This document shows, in pieces, positions 1 through 9,419 of a stretch of DNA of 64,000 nt. The DNA lies in the NCBI RefSeq assembly GCF_015767675.1, contig NZ_CP065217.1, positions 2,356,001 to 2,420,000 of the forward strand, read 5' to 3'. The notes beneath the pieces are model-generated. The model saw only the letters and a list, made by a program, of their open reading frames with translations, did no database searches and had not been told where the DNA came from. Source of the stretch: Vibrio navarrensis. Its GTDB lineage: Bacteria > Pseudomonadota > Gammaproteobacteria > Enterobacterales > Vibrionaceae. The translations under genes were made by a program, and so were the position numbers. Position 1 is the first letter of the stretch, and each line of letters opens with the position of its first letter.

Positions 1-502
1 ATCCGGTATCAACCGCCTCTCCCCAAGCTTTGGCCACCACCAGCCGCGTACCATTTTTTACTGTGTATTCGCCATCTTTCACACTGATATCAGGATTGCC
101 GTCGCAAAAGCGATCTGGGAAGATTTGATAGAAAACCTGCTCTTTCACCCACTCTGGCGGTTGATGTTTAGCATTGTATTTAAAGTGATATTCGCTGCCC
201 GGCATGCGCTTTTGCACCCCGCGAGCATCTAACCAATACTGTCCATCTTCCGTCAGTACTTTGAAGACATATTGAGTGACATCACGGTCACTGTTGAGCG
301 CGAAACTTGCTCGCCATTGCTTTAACACCCCGGCAGCTTCAATCGGTTGCATCTCGACTAAGTACTCTTCATTATCGGGTTCATGCCTGAGGTAGACCTT
401 TTGAATACCTTGCGATTGAGTGCGAAGTGTCACCTGCGCTAAGCCTTGGCTTAAGCAAAATCCATCTTGAGTCTGCGAGTGAAAAAGAAAGGGATGCGTC
501 AT
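1..502 (-). CDS. malZ: Maltodextrin glucosidase, 5' part only (C-terminus beyond window)
   Basis: Reading from the ATG at 502 leftward gives an open frame of 167 codons that runs off the window start, so only the N-terminal part is seen. It starts MTHPFLFHSQ and carries the family signature VFYQIFPDRF near residue 133, which begins the GH13 alpha-amylase barrel; what precedes it fits the N-terminal beta-sandwich domain of MalZ/neopullulanase-type enzymes. Such enzymes are cytoplasmic and release glucose from the reducing end of maltodextrins. The catalytic Asp/Glu residues lie outside the window. Neopullulanase or cyclomaltodextrinase are alternatives, as the N-terminal layout is shared. Confidence 0.75.
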   Translation of the reverse strand, partial: MTHPFLFHSQTQDGFCLSQGLAQVTLRTQSQGIQKVYLRHEPDNEEYLVEMQPIEAAGVLKQWRASFALNSDRDVTQYVFKVLTEDGQYWLDARGVQKRMPGSEYHFKYNAKHQPPEWVKEQVFYQIFPDRFCDGNPDISVKDGEYTVKNGTRLVVAKAWGEAVDTG

Positions 503-561
503 TTGAGGTACTCTAGTTGTTGCTTTGTTTTATTGTAGAAGCACAAACAACCGATAAACTC

Positions 562-601
562 CCCCCTTAAAAAATAAATAATCCTTTATTTTTCAAGGGG
601 A
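562..601 (-). terminator. AT-rich inverted repeat after the ABC importer operon
   Basis: Arms 563-578 and 585-600 are complementary over 16 bases with one mismatch, around a 6-base loop. The stem is AT-rich except for CCCC/GGGG at its base and there is no clean T-run, so it may be an mRNA 3'-end stabilising hairpin rather than a classical terminator. It lies between the ABC operon stop and malZ, both read leftward. Confidence 0.45.
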
Positions 602-655
602 GATCACACTTGGTAGGCGTATTGTTAGGGGCGTAGAGATGTGACGCGACTAATT

Positions 656-1450
656 TTAGTTGAGCAGTAAGCTGTCGTCCGCTAACTCTTCACCACGCAC
701 TTTAGAGAACATTTCGAGCAGATGAGTCACCGTCATTCCTGCCCGTTGCTCTCCGGCGACATCCAAAACAATTTCGCCTTGGTGCAACATGACGGTGCGA
801 TCGCCACACGCCAGCGCATCTTTCATCGAGTGAGTCACCATCATCACAGTCAGGTTAAACTCTTTGACGATGCGTTTGGTCAGATCGATGATAAACGCCG
901 CCATACGAGGGTCTAAGGCTGCGGTATGTTCATCCAGCAAGAGCAGCTTACTGTCCGATAAGGTCGCCATCACCAAACTCACGGCTTGGCGCTGCCCACC
1001 TGATAGTAGGCCAATACTGTCGCCCAGCCTATCTTCTAAACCTAAACCCAGAATACTGATACGCTCTTGAAAGAGCTTTCTGCGCTGGGAAGAGAGCGCT
1101 AAGTTCCAACCACGAGATTTCCCGCGCATGTAAGCCAAAGCCATGTTCTCTTCGATGGTGAGCGCGCCGCAAGTACCCGCTAACGGATCTTGAAATACAC
1201 GTGCGCAAAGCCTAGCCCGCTGGTCAACGGTTTGATGGGTCACGTCGGTGTCATCAATCAATACTTTGCCACCGACCATCGGCGTTTCACCTGTTACCGC
1301 GCCCAAAAGTGTTGATTTACCTGCGCCATTTGAGCCAATAACCGTGAGAAACTGGTACTCCGGCACTTCTAAACAGACACCACGCAAAGCGCGATTTTCA
1401 AGAATAGTGCCGCGATTAAACGTCACCTGAATATCTTCAAGCCTAATCAT
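656..1450 (-). CDS. ABC importer ATP-binding protein
   Basis: 264-residue ABC ATPase that would power uptake by the permease and binding protein encoded just upstream. The Walker A motif GSNGAGKST is near residue 39, the signature LSGGQRQAVSL near 147 and Walker B LLLLDEHTA near 168, followed by the switch histidine in MMVTHSM. Its start overlaps the permease stop by 4 bases (ATGA-type), implying translational coupling. The trio ATPase / 9-10-TM permease / ABC_sub_bind-type binding protein resembles importers described for aromatic amino acids (TrpXYZ-like), but the substrate cannot be told from sequence. Last gene of a three-gene leftward operon. Confidence 0.9.
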   Translation of the reverse strand: MIRLEDIQVTFNRGTILENRALRGVCLEVPEYQFLTVIGSNGAGKSTLLGAVTGETPMVGGKVLIDDTDVTHQTVDQRARLCARVFQDPLAGTCGALTIEENMALAYMRGKSRGWNLALSSQRRKLFQERISILGLGLEDRLGDSIGLLSGGQRQAVSLVMATLSDSKLLLLDEHTAALDPRMAAFIIDLTKRIVKEFNLTVMMVTHSMKDALACGDRTVMLHQGEIVLDVAGEQRAGMTVTHLLEMFSKVRGEELADDSLLLN

Positions 1451-2382
1451 GCCGTACCTCCTGATCGACTTTTTCCACCCGCCACTTTGGCAGGGCTAAC
1501 AGACTTTTTTATACTGAGGTTTCCTTTCAGTTTCGGCGCGATCAAGGCAATCGCAACGAGAATGGCGGTCACTAAGTTGAGATCCGATGCTTGTAAGCCA
1601 AACATGCCCGAGCTCAAGGCAAATGCAACGGCTAAACGATAAAGAACCGAGCCAACAATTACCGCAACGACGGCTACCCAAATTTTACGGCCCGAGATCA
1701 GCGTTTGACCTAAGATTACCGCAGCAAGGCCGACCACTATGGTGCCAACCCCAGAGGTAACATCGGCAAAACTATTGGTTTGCGCAAATAATGCCCCCGC
1801 AAAGCCGACAAAACCGTTCGATAGTGCAAGACCAAAATAGGTGTAAAAAGAAGTACTTCCACCCTGTGCGCGCACCATTCGAGCGTTAACCCCCGTGGCG
1901 CGTAAACCCAGGCCAAAATCGCTGCTGAGCAGACGAACCACTAACCAAGCTGAGATTAACACCAAGATGCCAACCACCAATGGTCGAACCAGCATAGGAT
2001 CGCCCAAAGACTCAAACGGCGTGAGAATGGTTTCTTCCCCAAGCAAAGCCATATTTGGCCGACCCATAATGCGAATGTTGATAGAAAACGCGGCAATCAT
2101 GGTGAGAATGGATGCTAAAAGGTGCAATATTCCGCAGCGCACCGCTAAAAATGCCGTTACCCAGCCGGTCATTGCGCCAGCGATAATCGCCATTCCAGTG
2201 GCAAGCCAAGGGTTGACGCCCGCCACGATTGCCGTTGCTGCAACCGCCGCGCCCATCGGAAAACTACCGTCAACACTGAGATCAGGAAAATCCAACACAC
2301 GAAAGGTGAGAAAAACGCCCAATGCGACCAAACCGTACAACAGGCCAAGCTCTAAAGCTCCGAAAAATGCAAAAGCAGACAT
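1447..2382 (-). CDS. ABC importer permease (BPD_transp_2 type)
   Basis: Membrane protein of about 311 residues with eight to ten hydrophobic segments, in the style of branched-chain amino acid/TrpY-like permeases. I chose the ATG at 2382 (MSAFAFFGALELG) because AAAGGAG stands seven bases upstream; an in-frame TTG at 2406 would add eight residues. The LDFPDLSVDGSFPMGAA stretch is a recognisable feature of this permease subfamily. The C-terminal 25 residues are basic and serine-rich, hence cytoplasmic. Middle gene of the operon, 60 bases after the binding-protein gene. Confidence 0.88.
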   Translation of the reverse strand: MSAFAFFGALELGLLYGLVALGVFLTFRVLDFPDLSVDGSFPMGAAVAATAIVAGVNPWLATGMAIIAGAMTGWVTAFLAVRCGILHLLASILTMIAAFSINIRIMGRPNMALLGEETILTPFESLGDPMLVRPLVVGILVLISAWLVVRLLSSDFGLGLRATGVNARMVRAQGGSTSFYTYFGLALSNGFVGFAGALFAQTNSFADVTSGVGTIVVGLAAVILGQTLISGRKIWVAVVAVIVGSVLYRLAVAFALSSGMFGLQASDLNLVTAILVAIALIAPKLKGNLSIKKSVSPAKVAGGKSRSGGTA

Positions 2383-2442
2383 AGTCACTCCTTTAATTCT
2401 GCTCAAGAATTGGGCCAGCTTCCCGCTGGCCGATGAGGAGAG

Positions 2443-3408
2443 TTATTGAACCTCTGTCGCGCGCTCAAGCACAGAAGCAGGAATTGTTACACCGAGCTTG
2501 GTAGCAACACGCTGGTTCACCACTAAATCAGAGCCTGTGGCCACTTTTACATCTAACTTGCCCGGCTCTTGTCCATCTAAAATGGCTGCGACGTACTCTG
2601 CCGTTTGCACGCCAACTTGATAGTAATCAAAACCTAAGCTCGCAATCGCACCTTTTTCAACATAAGAGGTCGCCCCTCCAAACACCGGCGTTTTTGCTTG
2701 GTTTGCAGCAACAATCATCCCTTCGATCGCACTGGCAACGGTGTTGTCCGTCGGTGCATACAACACGTCAGATTTAGCCGCAATCGCTTGAGTCGCTGAC
2801 TGCACATCAGCACTTTTCAGCGCAGTGGCTTCCACCACCTGTAAACCCTTCTCTGCTGCGCTCTTTTTCAGCAGATCGACTAACGTCACCGCGTTGGCTT
2901 CGCCTGGGTTATACACAACACCAATCGACTTGGCATTCGGTAGAATTTCTTTGATAAGGTCAACATGCTGAGAAACAGGAGAAAGGTCAGACAAACCCGT
3001 CACATTCTTGCCCGGTTGCTGCATGCTTTTAACCAGTTTCGCTCCGACAGGGTCGGTTACCGCGGTAAACACCACCGGAATAGAGCGAGTCGCCGAAACC
3101 AAAGCCTGCGCAGTTGGCGTAGCAATACCCACTAGCACATCTGGATTTTCCCCGACAAACTGACGAGCAATTTGCACCGCAATCGCTGGGTTGCCTTGCG
3201 CTGTTTTGTAATCAAATTCGAGATTTTTCCCCTCAACGTAGCCTTTGGCTTTCAGACCATCGAGCAATCCTTGACGCGTTGCGTCCAAGGCGGGATGTTC
3301 AACGATTTGCGATACCGCAACTTTGGCAGTTTTCGCTAATACCGATTGAGATGAGAGTAATGCAGCACTGGCAAGAACGGCCGTCGCGATCAGTTTTCCT
3401 GCTTTCAT
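2443..3408 (-). CDS. ABC importer periplasmic substrate-binding protein
   Basis: 321 residues beginning with a classical Sec signal peptide (MKAGKLIATAVLASAALLSS, cleavage probably after VLA near residue 25; no lipobox cysteine). The remainder fits the ABC_sub_bind family (PF04392), periplasmic proteins with two alpha/beta lobes paired with BPD_transp_2 permeases. Typical pieces are KAKGYVEGKNLEFDYKTAQG, VGIATPTAQALV and FTAVTDPVGAKLV. First gene of the leftward operon; the ligand is unknown, aromatic amino acids being suggested only by analogy with TrpX. Start chosen at 3408 with AAGGAG upstream. Confidence 0.88.
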   Translation of the reverse strand: MKAGKLIATAVLASAALLSSQSVLAKTAKVAVSQIVEHPALDATRQGLLDGLKAKGYVEGKNLEFDYKTAQGNPAIAVQIARQFVGENPDVLVGIATPTAQALVSATRSIPVVFTAVTDPVGAKLVKSMQQPGKNVTGLSDLSPVSQHVDLIKEILPNAKSIGVVYNPGEANAVTLVDLLKKSAAEKGLQVVEATALKSADVQSATQAIAAKSDVLYAPTDNTVASAIEGMIVAANQAKTPVFGGATSYVEKGAIASLGFDYYQVGVQTAEYVAAILDGQEPGKLDVKVATGSDLVVNQRVATKLGVTIPASVLERATEVQ

Positions 3409-3601
3409 CTTGACTCCTTGATTTCAGCATAATTTAGATAGGTGATGTTGTGTGTTTGTTTATTGTGTTCGATCTTTATTGTGTGCACTTTTCGTGCATC
3501 TGAATGACATTATTACCAGTAACTTAGCGTGATGGAAAGCGGGATTTAACAGAAAACAAACAAAAGGAGAGATAAGACAAAATGTCTAGCGGAAAATAAC
3601 G

Positions 3602-3631
3602 CAAAACAAAAGGCAGCACGGAGGCTGCCCG
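3602..3631 (-). terminator. Rho-independent terminator after yfbV
   Basis: On the minus strand GGCAGC (3629-3624) pairs with GCTGCC (3617-3612) around six bases and is followed by TTTTGTTTT. It sits 35 bases beyond the yfbV stop. Confidence 0.75.
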
Positions 3632-3662
3632 GAAGAACTCACTTAAGCACTTAGAAATCGCG

Positions 3663-4115
3663 CTAAAACCAACGTTCTAAGGCGCTTTTATCCAGTTGAC
3701 GAAAGGCACGATTGAGGATCTGCGCTAACTCTTTATAACGCGGACGGGATTTGAGTGGCTCCAAAGCAAAGCCTGTTTCTACAATCTTATGATGCAACTC
3801 ACGATACCAACTTGCCAACGCAGGAGGCAATTGCGTGTTAGAGCGATTGCCAAGCCACCACATTCCTTGCAACGGCATACTTAGAGCGAACAGTGCCACC
3901 ACAATGGCTTGTGGCAAGGCTTGGTAATTGTCGAAAGCCATTTGGGTAAGCAGGCTAATGGCCGCAATCGCCGGCATCACTTTCACGCCGAAGCGCGTCG
4001 CCTTAATTATTCTCTGATCAGGAAATATGGCGTTCAACTCTTTGCGCATCGGCCAGATATCCATGTACTTTTGCCCATCTCGTAGGCTGTGGGCTAATCC
4101 GACTTTATTGCTCAT
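3663..4115 (-). CDS. yfbV: UPF0208 membrane protein YfbV
   Basis: 150 residues if the ATG at 4115 ([15 protein letters not shown]) is used, which matches the usual family N-terminus; an upstream start at 4127 adds four residues. Two hydrophobic segments (about residues 47-62 and 68-86) predict an inner-membrane protein with a basic cytoplasmic tail. In E. coli YfbV helps insulate the Ter macrodomain; its biochemical role is not settled. Its divergent position next to ackA is the same as in enterobacteria, which supports the call. Confidence 0.88.
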   Translation of the reverse strand: MSNKVGLAHSLRDGQKYMDIWPMRKELNAIFPDQRIIKATRFGVKVMPAIAAISLLTQMAFDNYQALPQAIVVALFALSMPLQGMWWLGNRSNTQLPPALASWYRELHHKIVETGFALEPLKSRPRYKELAQILNRAFRQLDKSALERWF

Positions 4116-4238
4116 AACGCCCCTCACTAAAATTTAGTTGAAGATTTAAACTGAAAACGCAAAAAATTGATGAAAGTTAATATCCTTTCAAATTTTTTTT
4201 GTTATCATTGTCTATTATCGTTATCCTTTGACGATCCT

Positions 4239-4330
4239 CAATGTCATTGTTGCTGTATTTTACAATTTAAGCAACTCTGAGGACCTATCTGCAAAGGATG
4301 GCAAAGGTGGTGATTGGGATCGCCACCTTT
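4239..4330 (+). promoter_or_regulatory. Terminator-like hairpin and tiny reading frame ahead of ackA
   Basis: Bases 4303-4314 pair with 4319-4330 (12-base stem with one G-U pair, TGGG loop) and are followed by CTTTATTACG. That is a convincing intrinsic-terminator-like structure 126 bases before the ackA ATG. A nine-codon frame MSLLLYFTI with its own stop lies at 4241-4270, 33 bases before the hairpin. The layout could be an attenuated leader or the 3' end of a short RNA; neither is proven. The rest of the 340-base yfbV-ackA gap shows no gene. Confidence 0.45.
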
Positions 4331-4455
4331 CTTTATTACGGAAAGCGAAAGTTTTTTGACCAAGATTAGTACGCAGCTGTAACGGCATCGTCTATTCTTG
4401 TGAATGATTTTTCATCCTTACTGATCTTTATCAGACGAATAACAGGTAGTCACAA

Positions 4456-5652
4456 ATGTCTAAGCTAGTTTTAGTTTTAAACTGCGGTAGTTCTTCTCTC
4501 AAATTTGCTGTTGTTGATGCCGAAAATGGCGACGAGCATCTATCAGGTCTTGCTGAGTGTCTTCACCTTCCTGAAGCACGTATCAAATGGAAACTGGATG
4601 GCAAACACGAAGCTCAGCTGGGTAACGGTGCAGCACACGAAGAAGCCCTAGCGTTTATGGTAGAAACTATTCTTGCTTCTAAGCCAGAGCTTTCTGAGAA
4701 TCTAGCAGCAATCGGTCACCGTGTTGTACACGGCGGCGAGAAGTTCACTCAGTCAGCGCTTATCACTGACGACGTTCTCAAAGGTATCGAAGACTGTGCA
4801 ACACTGGCACCACTTCACAACCCAGCACACATCATCGGTATTAAAGCGGCACAAAAATCGTTCCCAGCACTGAAAAACGTCGCTGTATTCGATACCGCTT
4901 TCCACCAAACGATGCCTGAAGAATCTTATCTATATGCTTTGCCATACAGCCTGTACAAAGAGCACGGTATCCGTCGTTACGGTATGCACGGCACTTCTCA
5001 CCTGTTCATCACTCGTGAAGTGGCAAGCCTACTCAACAAGCCAGTAGAAGAAGTGAACATCATCAACTGTCACCTAGGTAACGGCGCTTCTGTTTGTGCA
5101 GTGAAGAACGGCCAGTCAGTGGATACTTCAATGGGCCTAACACCACTTGAAGGTCTAGTAATGGGTACTCGCTGTGGCGATATCGACCCTGCAATCATTT
5201 TCCACCTACACGATGCGCTTGGCTACTCGGTTGAAAAAATCAACACTATGCTGACCAAAGAGTCTGGCCTAGCTGGTCTGACTGAAGTGACGTCTGACTG
5301 CCGTTTCGTTGAAGACAACTACGGCCAGAAAGAAGAAGCCACTCGCGCGATGGATGTATTCTGTCACCGCCTTGCTAAATACGTTGCTGGTTACACCGCA
5401 ACCATAGACGGTCGTCTAGACGCCATCACTTTCACTGGCGGCATCGGTGAAAACTCTGCTCCAATCCGTGAAATGGTTCTCAACCGCCTTGGCATCTTCG
5501 GTATCGAAGTAGACAGCGAAGCAAACCTAAAAGCACGTTTCGGCGGCGAAGGCGTTATCACAACAGCAAACAGCCGCATCCCAGCGATGGTTATCTCAAC
5601 CAACGAAGAGTTGGTGATCGCAGAAGATACTGCGCGTCTAGCAGGTCTGTAA
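4456..5652 (+). CDS. ackA: Acetate kinase
   Basis: 398 residues, the usual length. AckA converts acetyl phosphate plus ADP to acetate plus ATP in the cytoplasm and runs in reverse during acetate uptake. The first ASKHA motif [12 protein letters not shown] (about 5-16), the histidine-bearing [18 protein letters not shown] and the C-terminal FTGGIGENS are all present. Codon choice is strongly biased, consistent with high expression. The gene is followed after 140 bases by pta, the standard ackA-pta pair, so acetyl phosphate made by Pta is consumed next door. Confidence 0.98.
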   Translation: MSKLVLVLNCGSSSLKFAVVDAENGDEHLSGLAECLHLPEARIKWKLDGKHEAQLGNGAAHEEALAFMVETILASKPELSENLAAIGHRVVHGGEKFTQSALITDDVLKGIEDCATLAPLHNPAHIIGIKAAQKSFPALKNVAVFDTAFHQTMPEESYLYALPYSLYKEHGIRRYGMHGTSHLFITREVASLLNKPVEEVNIINCHLGNGASVCAVKNGQSVDTSMGLTPLEGLVMGTRCGDIDPAIIFHLHDALGYSVEKINTMLTKESGLAGLTEVTSDCRFVEDNYGQKEEATRAMDVFCHRLAKYVAGYTATIDGRLDAITFTGGIGENSAPIREMVLNRLGIFGIEVDSEANLKARFGGEGVITTANSRIPAMVISTNEELVIAEDTARLAGL

Positions 5653-5661
5653 TTGACTTCA

Positions 5662-5693
5662 CTGGCTAGCCTCACCGCTAGCCAGATTTCTTT
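5662..5693 (+). terminator. Hairpin in the ackA-pta gap (possible partial terminator)
   Basis: Perfect 9-base arms 5662-5670 and 5677-5685 around a 6-base loop, then ATTTCTTTATG. The T-run is weak, so it may attenuate read-through from ackA into pta or act as an mRNA processing/stability element. Confidence 0.5.
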
Positions 5694-5792
5694 ATGACAA
5701 AAGAATAAGGGGCTTTACTGCTATTGTTTGGCTCGGCCAAGCCATACGCAGTTAAGCTTTTATCCCCCCAATAGTTAAAGGTACTTTGTCTG

Positions 5793-7937
5793 ATGTCCCG
5801 TACTATTATGCTCATCCCAGCCAGTGCCGGTGTTGGTTTAACCAGCGTCAGCATGGGTGTCCTACGCGCTATGGAGCGCAAAGGCGTTAAAGTTTCTTTT
5901 TACAAACCTATCGCTCAGCCACGCAGTGGCGGTGATCAGCCCGATCTAACCAGCACCATCGTTGCAGTCAACAGTGACATGAAAATTGGCGAGCCAATGC
6001 AAATGTCAGTGGCTGAAAACCTGATCGGCAACGATAACATGGACGAGCTGCTTGAGACCGTTGTAGAACGTTACAACCAGATCAATAAAGATGCGGATGT
6101 TACGCTGATCGAAGGTTTGGTTCCAACACGTAAGCATCCATTCGCCAACCAAGTGAACGCAGAAATCGCCGCCACACTGGGCGCGGAAATTGTGTTGGTT
6201 GCCACCCCAGGCACAGACAACCCATCGCAGTTGAAAGAGCGCATTGAAGTAGCTTGCTCAAACTTCGGCGGCACAAAAAACAAGAACATTTCCGGCGTGA
6301 TCATCAACAAGCTTAACGCGCCTGTTGACGAAGCGGGCCGTACTCGCCCTGACTTGTCGGAAATCTTTGACGACGCCGACAGCGCAAAACAGAACCAACT
6401 CGAAGTGATGCAGATCTTCAATTCAAGCCCAATCCGCGTTCTGGGTTGTGTGCCATGGAGCATCAATCTGATTGCCACTCGCGCCATCGACATGGCCAAG
6501 CACCTGAAGGCCGAGGTCATCAATCAAGGTGATATCAAAACTCGTCGTATCAAAAGCATCACCTTCTGTGCACGCTCTCTGCCGCATATGATTGAGCACT
6601 TTAAACCAGGTTCACTGCTGGTAACTTCAGCAGACCGCCCAGACGTTATCGTTGCCGCATCGCTTGCTGCAATGAACGGTGTGGAAATTGGCGCCGTGCT
6701 TCTGACCGGTGGTTACGATATTCCTGCTGAGATTACAGGTCTGTGTAAGCCAGCGTTTGAAACCGGCCTACCCATTTTCAAAGCACAAGGCAACACTTGG
6801 CAGACCTCGTTAAACCTACAAAGCTTTAGCTTGGAAGTGCCAGCAGACGACAAAGAGCGTATTGAATTCATCAACGAGCACGTTGCAAGCCACATTGACG
6901 GCAACTGGATCGAATCCATGACCGAAGGCACGCAGAAATCACGCCGCCTAAGCCCACCAGCGTTCCGTTATCAGTTGACTGAACTGGCACGTAAAGCGGG
7001 TAAACGTATCGTGCTTCCAGAAGGTGATGAGCCACGTACCGTCAAAGCAGCGGCTATCTGTGCTGAGCGCGGTATCGCAGAATGTGTCCTGCTTGGTAAC
7101 CCTGAAGAGATCAAACGTGTTGCCGCTCAGCAAGGCGTTGAACTTGGTGCTGGCGTGCAAATCATCGATGCAGATGCGATTCGTGAAAACTACGTTGCTC
7201 GCCTTGTTGAGCTGCGTGGTTCAAAAGGCATGACCGAAGTGGTTGCGCGCGAAAAACTGCAAGACTCTGTGTTCCTTGGCACCATGATGCTCGAAGCCGA
7301 TGAAGTTGACGGTCTGGTTTCGGGTGCGGTTCACACAACGGCGAACACCATCGTTCCTCCGTTCCAGATCATCAAGACAGCACCAAATGCGTCGATCGTA
7401 TCATCCGTATTCTTCATGCTTCTGCCTGATCAAGTACTGGTTTACGGTGACTGTGCGATCAACCCAGATCCAACCGCAGAGCAGTTGGCAGAGATTGCTA
7501 TCCAGTCAGCAGATTCTGCCGCAGCGTTCGGCATTGAACCACGAGTAGCAATGATCTCTTACTCAACGGGTGAATCAGGTAAAGGCGCTGACGTTGACAA
7601 AGTGCGCGAAGCAACACGCATCGCACAAGAGAAGCGCCCTGATCTGATCATCGACGGTCCACTGCAATACGACGCAGCGATTATGGAAAACGTGGCCGCT
7701 TCTAAAGCACCAAACTCTCCAGTTGCGGGTAAAGCAACCGTATTCGTCTTCCCTGATCTAAACACAGGTAACACGACTTACAAAGCAGTACAACGCAGCG
7801 CGGATCTCGTTTCTATCGGTCCAATGCTGCAAGGTATGCGCAAGCCAGTAAATGACTTGTCTCGTGGTGCGCTTGTCGACGATATCGTCTACACCATCGC
7901 TCTAACGGCCATTCAGTCAAGCCAAGAGCAGAAGTAA
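5793..7937 (+). CDS. pta: Phosphate acetyltransferase
   Basis: 714 residues, identical in length to E. coli Pta. It interconverts acetyl-CoA and acetyl phosphate. Three parts are visible: an N-terminal P-loop-like domain (about 1-190, starting [20 protein letters not shown]), a DRTGG domain (about 220-330) and the C-terminal PTA_PTB catalytic domain (about 390-710) with [21 protein letters not shown] and [17 protein letters not shown] precedes the ATG. It follows ackA in the same direction and ends at a strong terminator, so the two are probably co-transcribed with partial separation by the intergenic hairpin. Confidence 0.98.
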   Translation: MSRTIMLIPASAGVGLTSVSMGVLRAMERKGVKVSFYKPIAQPRSGGDQPDLTSTIVAVNSDMKIGEPMQMSVAENLIGNDNMDELLETVVERYNQINKDADVTLIEGLVPTRKHPFANQVNAEIAATLGAEIVLVATPGTDNPSQLKERIEVACSNFGGTKNKNISGVIINKLNAPVDEAGRTRPDLSEIFDDADSAKQNQLEVMQIFNSSPIRVLGCVPWSINLIATRAIDMAKHLKAEVINQGDIKTRRIKSITFCARSLPHMIEHFKPGSLLVTSADRPDVIVAASLAAMNGVEIGAVLLTGGYDIPAEITGLCKPAFETGLPIFKAQGNTWQTSLNLQSFSLEVPADDKERIEFINEHVASHIDGNWIESMTEGTQKSRRLSPPAFRYQLTELARKAGKRIVLPEGDEPRTVKAAAICAERGIAECVLLGNPEEIKRVAAQQGVELGAGVQIIDADAIRENYVARLVELRGSKGMTEVVAREKLQDSVFLGTMMLEADEVDGLVSGAVHTTANTIVPPFQIIKTAPNASIVSSVFFMLLPDQVLVYGDCAINPDPTAEQLAEIAIQSADSAAAFGIEPRVAMISYSTGESGKGADVDKVREATRIAQEKRPDLIIDGPLQYDAAIMENVAASKAPNSPVAGKATVFVFPDLNTGNTTYKAVQRSADLVSIGPMLQGMRKPVNDLSRGALVDDIVYTIALTAIQSSQEQK

Positions 7938-7955
7938 TTGTCACTGTAAAGTTCA

Positions 7956-7986
7956 AGCCCTCGCCAAGTCGAGGGCTTTTTATTGT
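7956..7986 (+). terminator. Rho-independent terminator after pta
   Basis: AGCCCTCG (7956-7963) pairs with CGAGGGCT (7970-7977), six-base loop, followed by TTTTTATTG. Confidence 0.9.
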
Positions 7987-8148
7987 CAGGCCTACGGCGA
8001 GTAAGGCGGTTAAGCCGCCGAACAGACCAACCAGAGAGAAAGTGCGAATGCCTGCCACTCGGTCCCTTCCGCACTGTTGCGCATTACCCAGTCACGCTGA
8101 GTACCGATGATCACGCCGAGTAACAGCGCAATCAACAAACGCCTTGTT
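7985..8148 (-). pseudogene. Remnant of an MgtC/SapB-type membrane protein gene
   Basis: Read leftward, one frame gives LLIALLLGVIIGTQRDWVMR then NSAEGT; a shift of one base at the GGG near 8080 continues as DRVAGIRTFSLVGLFGGLTA. Together this matches the N-terminal pattern of MgtC/SapB (DUF4010-type) membrane proteins (a hydrophobic helix, G-ER-W-like motif, then AGxRTFxLxGLLGG). No start codon, no further homologous sequence and the frameshift mean a degraded fragment. The rest of the pta-yqjG gap (to 8279) shows nothing further. Confidence 0.6.
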
Positions 8149-8279
8149 CATTAACCAATTCACTGACGTCTATTCCAACACCTTTAAAGGAAAATACCCT
8201 TTAAATTCAGTTTAATTGATTCATCAATATGGACTGTGAAATGACAAAGGTTGTGATACAAAAGACTTCTCATGTTTCA

Positions 8280-9224
8280 TTACAAGTGATCCCGTCCGTG
8301 AGGCGAGTTCAGATCTAAATCTGGGCCAACAGGCACCACTTGGCTTGGATTAATGGTCGTATGGCTGAAATAGTAATGACGTTTGATATGGTAGAAATCT
8401 GTCGTTTCAGCAATGCCTTCGATCTGATAAAGCTCTTTTAGGTAGCCATTTAAATTGGGGTAATCGGCAATGCGCTTTTTATTGCACTTAAAATGGCCAA
8501 CATACACAGCATCGAAGCGAATCAACGTGGTAAACAGACGCCAGTCAGCTTCAGTTAGGTGACGGCCAGCTAAATAACGATGAGTCGCCAAGTGTGCATC
8601 CACTTTGTCTAAAGCGGCAAAGAGCGCTTCATACGCCTCTTCGTAGGCTTCTTGTGTGGTGGCAAATCCACAACGATAGACACCATTGTTGATATTTGGG
8701 TAGATAAACGCATTCCATTCATCAATCACATCGCGAAGAGCAAGCGGATAGTAGTCGGCCGTATTGCCCGTCAGTTGGTTAAATTCGGAGTTGAACATAC
8801 GAATGATTTCAGACGATTCGTTACTGACAATAGTGTGGGTCTTTTTGTCCCACAAAACAGGCACAGTGACTCTTCCGGTGTAGTCTTTCTGCGCCTGAGT
8901 ATAAATTTGGTGCAAGCGCGTATGACCAAATAGCGGCTCAGGCAACCCCATTTTCCAGCCTTCACTGAGCATATCAGGGCAGACAATCGTGACATCAATA
9001 TGGCTTTCTAACCCCTTAAGATGACGAAAAATCATGGTACGATGCGCCCAAGGGCACGCCAGAGACACATAAAGATGATAACGCCCAGATTCAGGTTGAA
9101 ATGTTGCTGCCGCGCGATTTTCTATCCAATGACGAAATCCTGCCTCTTCACGGACAAATTTACCTTGATTTTGCTTCGTATCGTACCAAACATCGTGCCA
9201 TTCACCGTTGATTAGCTTGCCCAT
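8280..9224 (-). CDS. yqjG: Glutathionyl-hydroquinone reductase (YqjG-type glutathione S-transferase)
   Basis: 314 residues, within the Xi-class GST size range. These cytoplasmic enzymes reduce glutathionyl-hydroquinones using a catalytic cysteine; here it is Cys57 in YVSLACPWAHRT. The C-terminal all-alpha domain carries EADWRLFTTLIRFDAVYVGHFK, characteristic of the class. It stands alone on the minus strand, with about 190 bases to the opp terminator upstream. No operon partner is visible. Confidence 0.92.
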   Translation of the reverse strand: MGKLINGEWHDVWYDTKQNQGKFVREEAGFRHWIENRAAATFQPESGRYHLYVSLACPWAHRTMIFRHLKGLESHIDVTIVCPDMLSEGWKMGLPEPLFGHTRLHQIYTQAQKDYTGRVTVPVLWDKKTHTIVSNESSEIIRMFNSEFNQLTGNTADYYPLALRDVIDEWNAFIYPNINNGVYRCGFATTQEAYEEAYEALFAALDKVDAHLATHRYLAGRHLTEADWRLFTTLIRFDAVYVGHFKCNKKRIADYPNLNGYLKELYQIEGIAETTDFYHIKRHYYFSHTTINPSQVVPVGPDLDLNSPHGRDHL

Positions 9225-9361
9225 TTTCGAGCCTCCTCGTGTTTTTTCTCAGTATAAACAGGCTGGCATTTTTCTTAACAAGTGGTGATTGCTAGTGATC
9301 TTCAGAAATTTCGAACAAGTACAGAAGTGCAATTTGAAACATCAGAGAGGCAGACACAGAG

Positions 9362-9396
9362 ACAAAAAAAGCGCGGATCATTACGATACCGCGCTT
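9362..9396 (-). terminator. Rho-independent terminator after oppF
   Basis: AAGCGCGG (9369-9376) and CCGCGCTT (9389-9396) form an 8-base stem; on the minus strand it is followed by TTTTTTTGTC. It lies 24 bases past the oppF stop. Confidence 0.9.
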
Positions 9397-9419
9397 AAGC
9401 CCGTCACAGGCTGAATGGC

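Noticed and set aside
1895..2449. 184-codon frame opposite the ABC permease
   Set aside because: Shadow of a membrane-protein gene; composition is typical of antisense frames.
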